A stretch of DNA of 64,000 bases, taken from Moorella sp. Hama-1 (GTDB lineage Bacteria; Bacillota; DSM-521; Neomoorellales; Neomoorellaceae). The stretch spans positions 1,050,501 through 1,114,500 of the forward strand of contig NZ_AP024620.1 in the NCBI RefSeq assembly GCF_023734095.1, written 5' to 3'. Positions 8,080 through 15,835 of this stretch are shown piece by piece. Under the pieces are notes generated by a model that worked only from the letters and a program-made list of their open reading frames with translations, was not told where the DNA came from and made no database searches. The translations under genes were made by a program, and so were the position numbers. How positions within the stretch are numbered: the first letter of the stretch is position 1; each line of letters begins with the position of its first letter.

Positions 8080-8081
8080 TG

Positions 8082-9017
8082 ATGCGGGTAGTATTTATGG
8101 GAACCCCGGATTTTGCCGTCCCTTCCCTGCAGGCCATGGTGGCCGCCGGCCACGAAGTTGCCGCCGTCATCACCCAGCCTGATCGCCCCCGGGGGCGGGG
8201 GAAGAAGTTCCTGCCCCCACCCGTTAAGGAAACAGCCCTTAAGGCCGGGTTACCGGTGTGGCAGCCGGCTAGGATGCAGGATGAGGGACTGCTCCACGGC
8301 CTGCGGCAGTTAGATCCGGAGCTCATCGTCGTCGTGGCCTTCGGTCGCATCCTCCCCCGGGAGATCCTGGACCTGCCGGGGCAGGGATGTGTGAACCTCC
8401 ATGCCTCCCTGCTGCCGCGCTACCGGGGCGCGGCGCCCATCCACCGGGCCGTGATGAACGGTGAGACGGAAACCGGGGTGACCACCATGTGGATGGCCCC
8501 CAGGCTGGATGCCGGTGACATCATCCTCCAGGAGAAACTACCTATCTCACCGGCGGCTACCACGGGGGAAATTCATGACCGCCTGGCTGAGATGGGGGCC
8601 GGCCTCCTGGTACATACCCTGGAATTGATAGCGACCGGCCGGGCGCCGCGCCGCCCCCAGGATGAAACCCTGGTGACCTATGCGCCGCCCCTGCGGCCCG
8701 AAGAGGAAGAGATCGACTGGCAGCAACCGGCAGAGGTTATATATAACCAGATCCGGGGTTTAAACCCCTGGCCGGGGGCTTATACCCGGCGTTCCGGGGA
8801 ACGGCTGAAGATCTACGGCGCCCAGGTAGCAGAGCCAACGGCGGCCGGGCGGCCCGGAGAGGTTGTACAGTTAACGAAGGACGGTTTTGTGGTCCAGACG
8901 GGGAGGGGGCAGGTTTTGATTACCAACGTGCAACCGGCAGGTAAAAGGGCGATGGCGGCCGGCGCCTACCTGCAGGGTTATCCCTTGGCCCCCGGGGAGA
9001 TGCTGGGATGCGGATAA
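8082..9017 (+). CDS. fmt: methionyl-tRNA formyltransferase
   Basis: The enzyme transfers formyl from 10-formyl-THF to initiator Met-tRNA. The N-terminal Rossmann domain has M-G-T-P-D-F-A-V-P and the loop S-L-L-P-R-Y-R-G-A-A-P-I-H-R-A, with a conserved D-A-G-D-I; the C-terminal OB-fold contains G-L-N-P-W-P-G-A. I start it at the ATG at 8082, 8 bases from gaggag; a GTG one codon earlier (8079, overlapping the def stop) is the alternative. The 3' end overlaps the next gene by 10 bases. Confidence 0.95.
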   Translation: MRVVFMGTPDFAVPSLQAMVAAGHEVAAVITQPDRPRGRGKKFLPPPVKETALKAGLPVWQPARMQDEGLLHGLRQLDPELIVVVAFGRILPREILDLPGQGCVNLHASLLPRYRGAAPIHRAVMNGETETGVTTMWMAPRLDAGDIILQEKLPISPAATTGEIHDRLAEMGAGLLVHTLELIATGRAPRRPQDETLVTYAPPLRPEEEEIDWQQPAEVIYNQIRGLNPWPGAYTRRSGERLKIYGAQVAEPTAAGRPGEVVQLTKDGFVVQTGRGQVLITNVQPAGKRAMAAGAYLQGYPLAPGEMLGCG

Positions 9018-9817
9018 AAAAACGTCTCTTCATCGGCCTTCTGGCCCTGAGCCTCCTGTTTATAACGGCGGTCCTGGCCGGTAGCTGGTACCTGCTAATG
9101 AACCATGGCAGCCTTTTTAACCAGGTCCTGCTGGGTCTGGGGTTTTTAACCCTGGTGGTACTCTTCCTAATCATTGCCCTGGGGATCTTCAGCCTGGTGA
9201 TCATGCTCTGGCAGGGCCACAGCCGCCCCTTCTTGCAGCACCTGGGGCTGATGGCGGTTAATCTCCTCTTCCCGGTGGCCCTGGCCTTGGGCCGGCGCCT
9301 GGGGGTAGAGGCGGCCACCATCAAGGCTTCCTTCATTGAGATGAACAACCAGCTCGTGCGCCTGCAGCAACTGCGCATAACCCCGGAACAGATCCTGCTC
9401 CTGGCTCCCCACTGCTTGCAATGGAGCGGCTGCCTTCACAAAATTACCATTGATGTCAATAACTGCCGCCGTTGCGGGCACTGCCCCATTGATGCCCTCC
9501 ATGCCCTGGCGGCGAAGTATGGTGTACGCCTGGCAGTGGCCACCGGGGGTACCCTGGCCCGCCACTTTGTCAAGGAATACCGCCCCCGGGCGGTGGTGGC
9601 CATAGCCTGCGAGCGCGACCTGACCAGTGGTATCCAGGATACCCAACCCCTACCTGTCCTGGGGGTTTTAAACCTCAGGCCCCACGGGCCCTGCCTTAAC
9701 ACCCAGGTTAATATGGACCAGGTCGAACAGGCCATCCGGTTTTTCCTGGCGGGTAAGGCCGCCACCCGGTCCCTGGTATGCAGTGAAGGCCTGGTTGAAG
9801 CAACCCGCGGGAGTTAA
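9008..9817 (+). CDS. DUF116 membrane-anchored cysteine-rich protein
   Basis: This 269-residue protein of the DUF116 family has two or three N-terminal hydrophobic helices (about residues 7-75), then a cytosolic domain with a dense cysteine pattern: C-L-Q-W-S-G-C, C-R-R-C-G-H-C (about 155-161), C-E-R-D and G-P-C-L-N-T. The pattern suggests metal or Fe-S binding, but no function is established. It overlaps fmt by 10 bases and is the last gene of the priA-def-fmt run. Relatives often sit beside fmt and rsmB in Clostridia (from memory). Confidence 0.85.
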   Translation: MRIKKRLFIGLLALSLLFITAVLAGSWYLLMNHGSLFNQVLLGLGFLTLVVLFLIIALGIFSLVIMLWQGHSRPFLQHLGLMAVNLLFPVALALGRRLGVEAATIKASFIEMNNQLVRLQQLRITPEQILLLAPHCLQWSGCLHKITIDVNNCRRCGHCPIDALHALAAKYGVRLAVATGGTLARHFVKEYRPRAVVAIACERDLTSGIQDTQPLPVLGVLNLRPHGPCLNTQVNMDQVEQAIRFFLAGKAATRSLVCSEGLVEATRGS

Positions 9818-9932
9818 AACCGGTGAGCTGCGCTAAAAGTACCCCTCCGAAGTCGTGGCAAGATAGCGCCTTATTTTTGTGGGGTCCGGATCACTAAAGA
9901 ACGCTAAATAAACGCTAAAATGGAGGTCACAG

Positions 9933-11306
9933 ATGGCTAAACTTAAAACCCCCGCTTCCGCCCGGGAGGCGGCCCTGCAGGTCATTTACCGGGTAACCGA
10001 GGAAGGAGCCTACGCCAGCCTGGCCCTGGATGAGGTTTTAAGGGCAACCGGCCTGGAAGGCCGCGACAGGGCCCTGGCTACAGAATTGGCTTACAGTGCC
10101 ATTAAGGCCTGGGAGACCCTGGATTGGGCCCTGGGCCTTTTTTTACGGCAACCCCTGGCGAAACTCCCGCCCTGGATTCGTTCCCTCCTCCGCCTGGGAG
10201 CGGCCCAGCTACTCTATCTACCCCGCATACCATCCCGGGCAGCCCTTTACGAAACCGTAGAACTGGCCAAGAGATACGGCCACCGGGGGACGGTAGGCCT
10301 GGTTAACGGCGTCCTGCGCCACCTGGACCGGCGCAAGGACAGCCTGCCTTACCCCGATGCCCGGGAGGATCCGGCCGGTTACCTGGCGCGGCGTTACTAC
10401 CATCCCCGTTGGCTGGTAGAGCGCTGGCTGGGTGAATTCGGTTACCAGGAGACGGAGGCCCTCTGCCGGGCGGATAACGAACCCGCCCCTGCAGTTATCA
10501 GGGTGAACACCCTGAAGACGACCGGGGCTGCCCTGGCCGGACGTCTGCAGAATGAAGGGGCAACCGCCAGGCCGGCCCGTTATGCCCCGGAGGGACTGGT
10601 GGTTGAGGGCCTGGGGGCGGTGGAGAACAGCCCTTCCTTCCAGGAAGGGCTGTTCTACGTTCAGGATGAAGGCTCCCAGCTGGTCAGCCATGCTCTGCAC
10701 CCGGACCCGGGGGCCCGGGTAATTGATGCCAGTGCCGCCCCTGGTGGGAAGACGACCCACCTGGCCCAGTTAATGGGAAACCAGGGCCTTATCCTGGCCA
10801 GCGATGTCCATCCCCACCGCCTGGAACTGATCACCGCCAACTGCCTCCGCCTGGGGGTTACTTGTGTCCATACCATCCTGGCGGATGCCCGGGAGCTGGG
10901 GGAGGAATACCCGGAAACAGCCGATTACATACTCATCGATGCCCCTTGCTCCGGGTCAGGCGTCCTGCGCCGGCGGCCGGACGCCCGCTGGCGTAAGGAA
11001 CTCCCCCGCACCCGGGAACTGGCCCGGTTGCAGCTGGCCATCCTCAAGGGGGCCTGCCGGGCCTTAAAGCCGGGAGGGGTCCTGGTCTATAGCACCTGCT
11101 CCCTGCTGCCGGAAGAAAACCAGGAAGTAGTACGAGAGTTTTTACAACAGGCAAGGGAGTTTCAGGCGGATTCCCTGGCGCCATGGCTGCCGGGGCTGCC
11201 CCCGGATCTCCAGATGTCCGCCCGCCAAGGCCAGGTTCAATTTTTACCCCAGCGCCACGGGACAGACGGTTTCTTCATGGCCAGGCTAAAAAAACGAGTA
11301 AAATAA
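9933..11306 (+). CDS. rsmB: 16S rRNA m5C967 methyltransferase RsmB
   Basis: The 457-residue protein has an N-terminal NusB-like RNA-binding domain (about 1-140) and a C-terminal SAM methyltransferase. D-A-S-A-A-P-G-G-K-T-T-H-L-A (about 270-283) binds SAM. The two cysteines of m5C enzymes are in D-A-P-C-S-G-S-G-V-L (about 330) and Y-S-T-C-S-L (about 387). The ATG follows tggaggtcacag. The 115-base gap before it carries no gene. Confidence 0.94.
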   Translation: MAKLKTPASAREAALQVIYRVTEEGAYASLALDEVLRATGLEGRDRALATELAYSAIKAWETLDWALGLFLRQPLAKLPPWIRSLLRLGAAQLLYLPRIPSRAALYETVELAKRYGHRGTVGLVNGVLRHLDRRKDSLPYPDAREDPAGYLARRYYHPRWLVERWLGEFGYQETEALCRADNEPAPAVIRVNTLKTTGAALAGRLQNEGATARPARYAPEGLVVEGLGAVENSPSFQEGLFYVQDEGSQLVSHALHPDPGARVIDASAAPGGKTTHLAQLMGNQGLILASDVHPHRLELITANCLRLGVTCVHTILADARELGEEYPETADYILIDAPCSGSGVLRRRPDARWRKELPRTRELARLQLAILKGACRALKPGGVLVYSTCSLLPEENQEVVREFLQQAREFQADSLAPWLPGLPPDLQMSARQGQVQFLPQRHGTDGFFMARLKKRVK

Positions 11307-11372
11307 AGGATTTTGTCCTTGCATGCAGAATATGGTTGGAGGGATGTTCGGTAAACTGGGGGGAAGATATAG

Positions 11373-11879
11373 ATGGATATCATGCCCTGGACGGCCCTGG
11401 TTTTTCAGTCCATACCGGAAAGTATTATTTTAATTACCATGGGCCTTGGCCTAATTGGTCAATACCCCGGGATGAAGGGGATTATAGCAGTAGGGGTAGC
11501 AGGAGCTGTATTTTCTTATTTCTTCCGGCGTTTACCCCTTGACTTTGGGGTTCATACCCTGGCGCAAATGATGTGTTTAAGTTTACTTTTGTATTTTATT
11601 ATCAGGGTAAATTTTTTTGAAGCGATCCTGGCGGCTTTTTTGGGGATGTTGGCCGTGGGGATTGTTGAGGGCATATCCATACCTATAGTGTCATACATAA
11701 CGGGTATTAGTTTCGAAATAGCACTCCATGATCCATGGCTGAGGGTGCTCTTTCCTATCCCTGATGAATTAATCCTTGGAGTTGCGGCTTATCTCTGTCG
11801 AAGGTGGCGCTTTTCCCTCATCCCGGATGGTAGCTCACTGGTGAAACACTCCCGAAAGGAAAAGGAAGATGAAAAGTAA
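11373..11879 (+). CDS. multi-pass membrane protein, first gene of the agr-like locus
   Basis: I do not recognise a named family. The 168-residue protein has four or five hydrophobic helices (about 5-27, 33-51, 61-80, 82-108 and a weaker one at 131-146) and a very charged C-terminal tail (K-H-S-R-K-E-K-E-D-E-K). The ATG has a gggggaag site. It overlaps the sensor kinase gene by 11 bases, so the two are translationally coupled. Classical AgrC receptors carry six or so N-terminal helices in one chain, whereas the kinase here has only two. This protein could therefore be the detached sensing part of a split receptor. That is inference from size, topology and position. Confidence 0.7.
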   Translation: MDIMPWTALVFQSIPESIILITMGLGLIGQYPGMKGIIAVGVAGAVFSYFFRRLPLDFGVHTLAQMMCLSLLLYFIIRVNFFEAILAAFLGMLAVGIVEGISIPIVSYITGISFEIALHDPWLRVLFPIPDELILGVAAYLCRRWRFSLIPDGSSLVKHSRKEKEDEK

Positions 11880-12369
11880 AAGCTTCATCATGGTTATCCT
11901 AATTCTGGTTTTATTCCAGACCTTTTTAATCTGTTTGCTAAATCTTAGCTATTACGCTCAAAGCGTTTTCCCTATCTATCCCCTGGAAAAAACGCCAACG
12001 GCTATTTTAATTCTGTCATCCCTTCTATTATTAACTTCCCTGGGTATGATTTATGTTTTATTTACGGCCAGCAGCCGGGAGATGCAGCTCCTGCGCCAAG
12101 AAGTCTACATAACTAACCTGAAGGAGAGTATGAAGAGCCTGCGTGCCCAGCGTCACGATTTCATCAGCCACCTGCAAACGGTCTATGGCCTGTTGCAGCT
12201 GGGCATGCACGAGGCCGGACTGGAGTATATCGCCTCGGTATGTAAAGAAGTCCGCCAACCTACCCGGGTCATCGAGGTCAGCCAACCGGCCCTGGCCGGG
12301 CTTTTCCAGGCCAAGGCGGCGGCCATCGAGGCCCAGGGCGTCAGCTTCCAGTACGAGATCAACAGTGAC

Positions 12370-12374
12370 CTGAA
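12370..12374. repeat. target-site duplication, left copy
   Basis: ctgaa directly before the left end of the IS; the same five bases follow the right end at 14316-14320. Confidence 0.85.
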
Positions 12375-12399
12375 CCCGAGTTCGACAGTCCGAGGGCAC
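12375..12399. repeat. IS left terminal inverted repeat
   Basis: Outer 15 bases match the right end with one mismatch (position 3); positions 21-25 (ggcac) match again. Confidence 0.8.
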
Positions 12400-12465
12400 A
12401 TAAAAGTGCCTCAAATGTAGGCGCCAGAAGGCTTTTCGGTTCGTTCTGTGAAACATACCGTGTAA

Positions 12466-14160
12466 CTACATCGCCTGGCGTGGGTCCAGCTTGAAGAAGC
12501 GCGGGGGCTCTTCCACGCCCAGGGCGGAAAGGATCTGCCGCTGGAAGGTGGTGGTTTCGGTACGCTGCCAGACGGTGCCGGCAGGGCCAGCGAAGATGCC
12601 AAGGTGCATTCTATTCAGCTCATCCCTCAGCCGGGGCCAGGTGTAACGCTGGCCCAGCCTTCCTTCCACCCGCGTCTCGGCTACGCGGATGAGCAGGAGG
12701 GCCAGCCAGCATAAGAGGACGTGCGCCTCGATGCGCCGCGAGAGGCGGTGGTAGATAGGCCGCAATTCCAAGGCTTGCTTGAGGGTACGGAAGGCGGCTT
12801 CCACTTCCAGGAGTTGCTTGTAGCCCAGGGCGACGTCCGCGGGACTCAAGGTGTCATCGGAAGTGCGCAGCAGGTACTTGCCATCCAGGCGCTCATCCGC
12901 CTTGACCTTGGCCCGGTCGATCTGTGGCCAGCCTCTCTTGTCGAGCTTTAAGTAGCGGCCGTAGGTGGGGTGGGAGACCAGGCGGCAGACGGCCTTGCCG
13001 TGTTCTTTTTTATCCAGGCGGGCGAGCCCTTGCAGTTCCTGTTCCAGTTCTTTGAGCATCCGTTCCCGCTGTTCCCGGTCCCTGGCTTCTTCGTAAGGGT
13101 TGCGGACCAGGATATAACGCTTTCTGGCTTCCCCGTCGCCGACGATGATCTCTTTAACTTCCACGTTATCCTTGACCTTCTGGTAGCGGCCGGGACGGGA
13201 AAGAGCTTCTTCCACAGACGGTTTGCCAGATTGCATGCGTTCCCCGGCGATGTAATGGCCACCTGCCCGCTGCAGGGTGCGCAGGTTGTCCTCGGAGACG
13301 AAGCCCCGGTCCAGGACAGTGATTACCCGTCCCAGTTTCCAGCCCACCAGGTCCTTTTTCACCTGGTCGATGCGGGTGACGTCCGCCGTGTTGCCGGGCC
13401 AGACCCAGCAGCGGATGGGGATGCCTTCCCGGGTGACGGCCAGGCCAATCACTATCTGGGCAAGATCCGGCCGGTGGTCCTTGGAGTGCCCCCGCCGGCG
13501 GAGGAAGTACGCGGCGTCTCCTTCCTCCGGGTCCTCCCCCTCGACTTCGAAATAGGTACTGGTGGTGTCAAAGAACAACAGGTCAACCTCCAGGTTCAAG
13601 AGATGGGCCACGGAGAAGAAGACCTCTTCTTGCAAGGCGTCGCCGGCTTCCATGAGGACGTCCATGGCCCGGTAGAGCTGCTGCACTGCGATGCTTTCCA
13701 GACCAGGGATGGCGACGTCTCGTTCCACCCATGTCTCCACCGCCAGCTTGCTCTGCGGGTCCAGCGCCCGGTTGGCCGCCATGGCGAAGATGGCCCGCTC
13801 TACGGGGGTACGGAAGGCGCGGTCCTTGATCACCTTCCCGATGGCCCGGTCAATCCCAAGTTCGCACCAGAGAGCATCCAAAACCCAGGCGCCGCCCAGG
13901 GGACGACTCTCCTTGAAAAGGAGTGGAGCATCACCCACCTTGGCCTGCTGCTGCAGCACGTCCTCCGGCCCCAGGAAGCGGTTGATGCTGTCCACCAGCC
14001 GGCGCAAGGAATCCTTGTCTATCTCCTCTTCCCGGCCGAAGGACCAGAGGACCTGCGCCTGGGGCTTACGGGTTTCGGGGTCGCGGAAGTTGTGGGCCAA
14101 CTGCACATAGCGGACGACAGACCCGTCCTTGTTCTTGCGTTGCACGATTCGGATGTACAT
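12466..14160 (-). CDS. IS1634-family DDE transposase
   Basis: The 564-residue protein begins M-Y-I-R-I-V-Q-R-K-N-K-D-G, the typical N-terminus of IS1634 transposases, followed by W-S-F-G-R. Putative DDE residues: the first Asp in L-L-F-F-D-T-T-S (about residue 200), the second in V-I-T-V-L-D-R-G-F (about 285) and the Glu in L-E-V-E-A-A-F-R-T-L-K (about 455) before R-P-I-Y-H. The reading frame is intact. Long open frames on the opposite strand are shadows of this gene. Confidence 0.93.
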   Translation of the reverse strand: MYIRIVQRKNKDGSVVRYVQLAHNFRDPETRKPQAQVLWSFGREEEIDKDSLRRLVDSINRFLGPEDVLQQQAKVGDAPLLFKESRPLGGAWVLDALWCELGIDRAIGKVIKDRAFRTPVERAIFAMAANRALDPQSKLAVETWVERDVAIPGLESIAVQQLYRAMDVLMEAGDALQEEVFFSVAHLLNLEVDLLFFDTTSTYFEVEGEDPEEGDAAYFLRRRGHSKDHRPDLAQIVIGLAVTREGIPIRCWVWPGNTADVTRIDQVKKDLVGWKLGRVITVLDRGFVSEDNLRTLQRAGGHYIAGERMQSGKPSVEEALSRPGRYQKVKDNVEVKEIIVGDGEARKRYILVRNPYEEARDREQRERMLKELEQELQGLARLDKKEHGKAVCRLVSHPTYGRYLKLDKRGWPQIDRAKVKADERLDGKYLLRTSDDTLSPADVALGYKQLLEVEAAFRTLKQALELRPIYHRLSRRIEAHVLLCWLALLLIRVAETRVEGRLGQRYTWPRLRDELNRMHLGIFAGPAGTVWQRTETTTFQRQILSALGVEEPPRFFKLDPRQAM

Positions 14161-14290
14161 GCTTACGTTATTCGACGTATATTAGTTAATTCCTGCTATA
14201 ACATCCAAAATCGTGTGCCTACGGATTTTTGCATTTTCTCTACTTTTAAGCCCGGAAAGCCTTGATATTGCTAGATCGGGGTCCTGGCAT

Positions 14291-14315
14291 GTGCCTCAAA
14301 ACTGTCGAACTCCGG
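14291..14315. repeat. IS right terminal inverted repeat
   Basis: Reverse complement of this segment matches the left end, see the mobile element entry. Confidence 0.8.
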
Positions 14316-14320
14316 CTGAA
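14316..14320. repeat. target-site duplication, right copy
   Basis: ctgaa, identical to 12370-12374; in the kinase frame it provides codons L-K together with the next base. Confidence 0.85.
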
Positions 14321-14758
14321 GGACCTGCTACTGTCACCTCCGGATGCCACCAGCATCTTCGGCAACCTCCTGGATAACGCCCTGGAAGCTACCCTGGCGG
14401 GAAATCCGGGCGGAGAAAGGCGTATCTGGCTGCGGATTTTTAATGAGGGCAACTACCACTGCTTCGAGGTGGGCAATACCGGACCGGTCATCCCTTTAGA
14501 GCTGCAAAAAAAGATCTTCGCCCGGGGCTTTACCACCAAAAAAGTCGACCGGGAGAGCCACGGCCAGGGCCTCTACATAGTCCAGCAGCTGATAAAGGCT
14601 AATAACGGTAGGATTGAGGTTCATAGCAGCGACCAGGGTACCGTGTTTACCGTAAAATTTCCCATTTCTACAACTTAATTGGCGATACAAGCAGGAATTT
14701 CGGGAACCATGTAGAATAATATGGTAGAGTTAACAAAGTCTTATGGAGCAGGTAAGCC

Positions 14759-15403
14759 TTGCTAAGCATCCACCACCTCGCTCGCGACGGTGCTGTTTAC
14801 CTGGTGACCAGGTTACCGGCCGGTAGGAACAATAAGCCGGAGGTAGAAGTCGTAGCCTTCGGCCTGGAGGTCGCTCTGGGGGGCCTTCTCCAACTGGCCG
14901 TTTTCATCATTGTCGCCTGGTGCCTGGGTCTGGTACCGGAGATGCTGGTCGCCCTGGTGACCATGGCCGGCTATCGCCTCCCGGCCGGTGGCGTCCACTG
15001 TAGCGCTTATTACCGCTGCCTGCTTTTATCGCTGCTGACGTTGATCCTGCTGGCCCTGCTGGGCCGGGAGTTAGCCCTGGCGGCAGGGAAATACCTGCCG
15101 GTCCTGGCCCTGGCTGTGTTTGTCGTCAATTTGGTGATCGCCCGCAAGTGGGCCCCAGCGGCCGTGCCGGCAGCGCCCATCATCAATCCCCGGCGCCGCT
15201 CCCGGTTAAAGCAAATAGCTTATCTATGGTTAGCCGGGTGGTTGCTGGTCATGCTGGCCGGTTTCTACCTGCAATGGCCCCCGAGCCTTCTGGCCAGCAG
15301 CCTCCTGGCCCTGGTGGTCCAGGGGCTGGCCCTGACGCCAGCCGGTTTTGCCGTCATCGGACGGGCGGACTCCTTATTAAAGCGACTCCTACCTTTAGGA
15401 TAA
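14759..15403 (+). CDS. agrB: AgrB-like prepeptide-processing membrane protease
   Basis: The 214-residue protein has about six hydrophobic helices and the AgrB signature R-L-P-A-G-G-V-H-C-S-A-Y-Y-R-C. His80 and Cys87 are seven residues apart, as are the catalytic His and Cys of Staphylococcus AgrB (family knowledge). AgrB removes the C-terminal tail of the AgrD prepeptide and forms the (thio)lactone ring. The start is a TTG about 10 bases after ggag. It follows the kinase by 80 bases and precedes the agrD-like gene by 157 bases. Unlike the kinase, it is intact. Confidence 0.88.
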   Translation: MLSIHHLARDGAVYLVTRLPAGRNNKPEVEVVAFGLEVALGGLLQLAVFIIVAWCLGLVPEMLVALVTMAGYRLPAGGVHCSAYYRCLLLSLLTLILLALLGRELALAAGKYLPVLALAVFVVNLVIARKWAPAAVPAAPIINPRRRSRLKQIAYLWLAGWLLVMLAGFYLQWPPSLLASSLLALVVQGLALTPAGFAVIGRADSLLKRLLPLG

Positions 15404-15476
15404 AAAGACGAGAGAAGTCGCCTATGATGGCGGGCCGCAACCAGCGAACGGGAGAAATGAGAGGCAGGGCTTTTAT

Positions 15477-15501
15477 TTGAAACCGGCGTAGCCAGTTTCA
15501 A
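15477..15501. other. stem-loop in the agrB-agrD gap
   Basis: TTGAAAC / GTTTCAA (7 bp) plus GGC/GCC around a GTA loop, with one c-a mismatch between the two helices. No T run follows, so it is probably an RNA-stability or processing hairpin rather than a terminator. Confidence 0.45.
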
Positions 15502-15560
15502 CAAGCATCCCACCTCTCGCATCTCACTTCTCACATCTCATTTGAGGGGAGGTGATGCGG

Positions 15561-15695
15561 ATGTTTAAAAAGTTGACGGCGACCATGGTGACCCTGGGCG
15601 TCGCCCTGGCGGTCCTGGTGGCCAATGGCAGCGTTCTGCCGGCCAGTATCTGGCTCTGGCACCAGCCGGAGGTCCCGCCGAGCCTGCGTAGATAA
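15561..15695 (+). CDS. agrD: AgrD-like cyclic lactone autoinducer prepeptide
   Basis: This 44-codon gene is too short for routine ORF calling. The ATG at 15561 is 8 bases after gggagg; an ATG two codons earlier is too close to the site. The product has three parts. Residues 1-23 are a basic-hydrophobic membrane helix (M-F-K-K-L ...). Residues 24-34 are a core with S29-I-W-L-W33 then His. The C-terminal tail is P-E-V-P-P-S-L-R-R, the conserved P-x-V-P-x-x-L pattern cut by AgrB. The layout parallels clostridial AgrD peptides such as C-L-W-F-T followed by H-E-P-E-M-P (from memory). The ring nucleophile would be Ser instead of Cys, giving a lactone. It lies directly downstream of agrB and before a strong terminator. 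Confidence 0.82.
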   Translation: MFKKLTATMVTLGVALAVLVANGSVLPASIWLWHQPEVPPSLRR

Positions 15696-15721
15696 ATAAT
15701 GAGGTGAATGGCTATATAGAG

Positions 15722-15748
15722 AAGGGGAGAGATAACTCCCCTTTTTTT
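15722..15748 (+). terminator. terminator of the agr-like operon
   Basis: AGGGGAG / CTCCCCT around a 6-base loop, then TTTTTTT. Confidence 0.9.
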
Positions 15749-15835
15749 CATCCCATGGTGCCGGCGGGCCGGGATTGTGGTATATTATGGTATAGCTTCT
15801 TTTAGAAATAAGTATAATAAAGCCAGGAGATGGCG

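Larger units (their letters stand above)
12375..14315 (-). mobile_element. complete IS1634-family insertion sequence (1941 bp)
   Basis: The ends are imperfect inverted repeats: the left end starts cccgagttcgacagt, and the right end read inward starts ccggagttcgacagt. That is 14 of 15 identical, and the similarity then continues weakly to base 25. The element is flanked by 5-bp duplications (ctgaa) and carries one intact transposase on the minus strand. Size, terminal repeats, short duplication and transposase type fit the IS1634 group. It lies inside the sensor kinase of the agr-like locus. With an intact transposase and a clean duplication the insertion looks recent. Confidence 0.92.
11869..14678 (+). 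pseudogene. agr-type sensor histidine kinase interrupted by an IS element
   Basis: The gene is in two pieces, 11869-12374 and 14321-14678, separated by the IS and one copy of the 5-bp repeat. Left piece: two membrane helices (about 7-28 and 45-65) and a Spo0B-type dimerisation helix with the phospho-acceptor in Q-R-H-D-F-I-S-H. Right piece: the GHKL ATPase with N-L-L-D-N-A-L-E-A (N box), a G-N-T-G motif and G-Q-G-L-Y-I-V-Q-Q. Precise removal of 12375-14320 gives 864 bases, exactly 288 codons, reading S-D-L-K-D-L-L across the scar. The intact kinase would have 287 residues. As it stands the left half ends in 15 foreign residues and the right half lacks its own start signals. No response regulator gene is seen in the window. 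Confidence 0.9.

Noticed and set aside
12970-14265. 431-codon open frame on the plus strand across the IS
   Set aside because: It is antisense to the intact IS1634 transposase, has Pro/Gly/Gln-rich composition typical of a shadow frame, and runs beyond the IS end.
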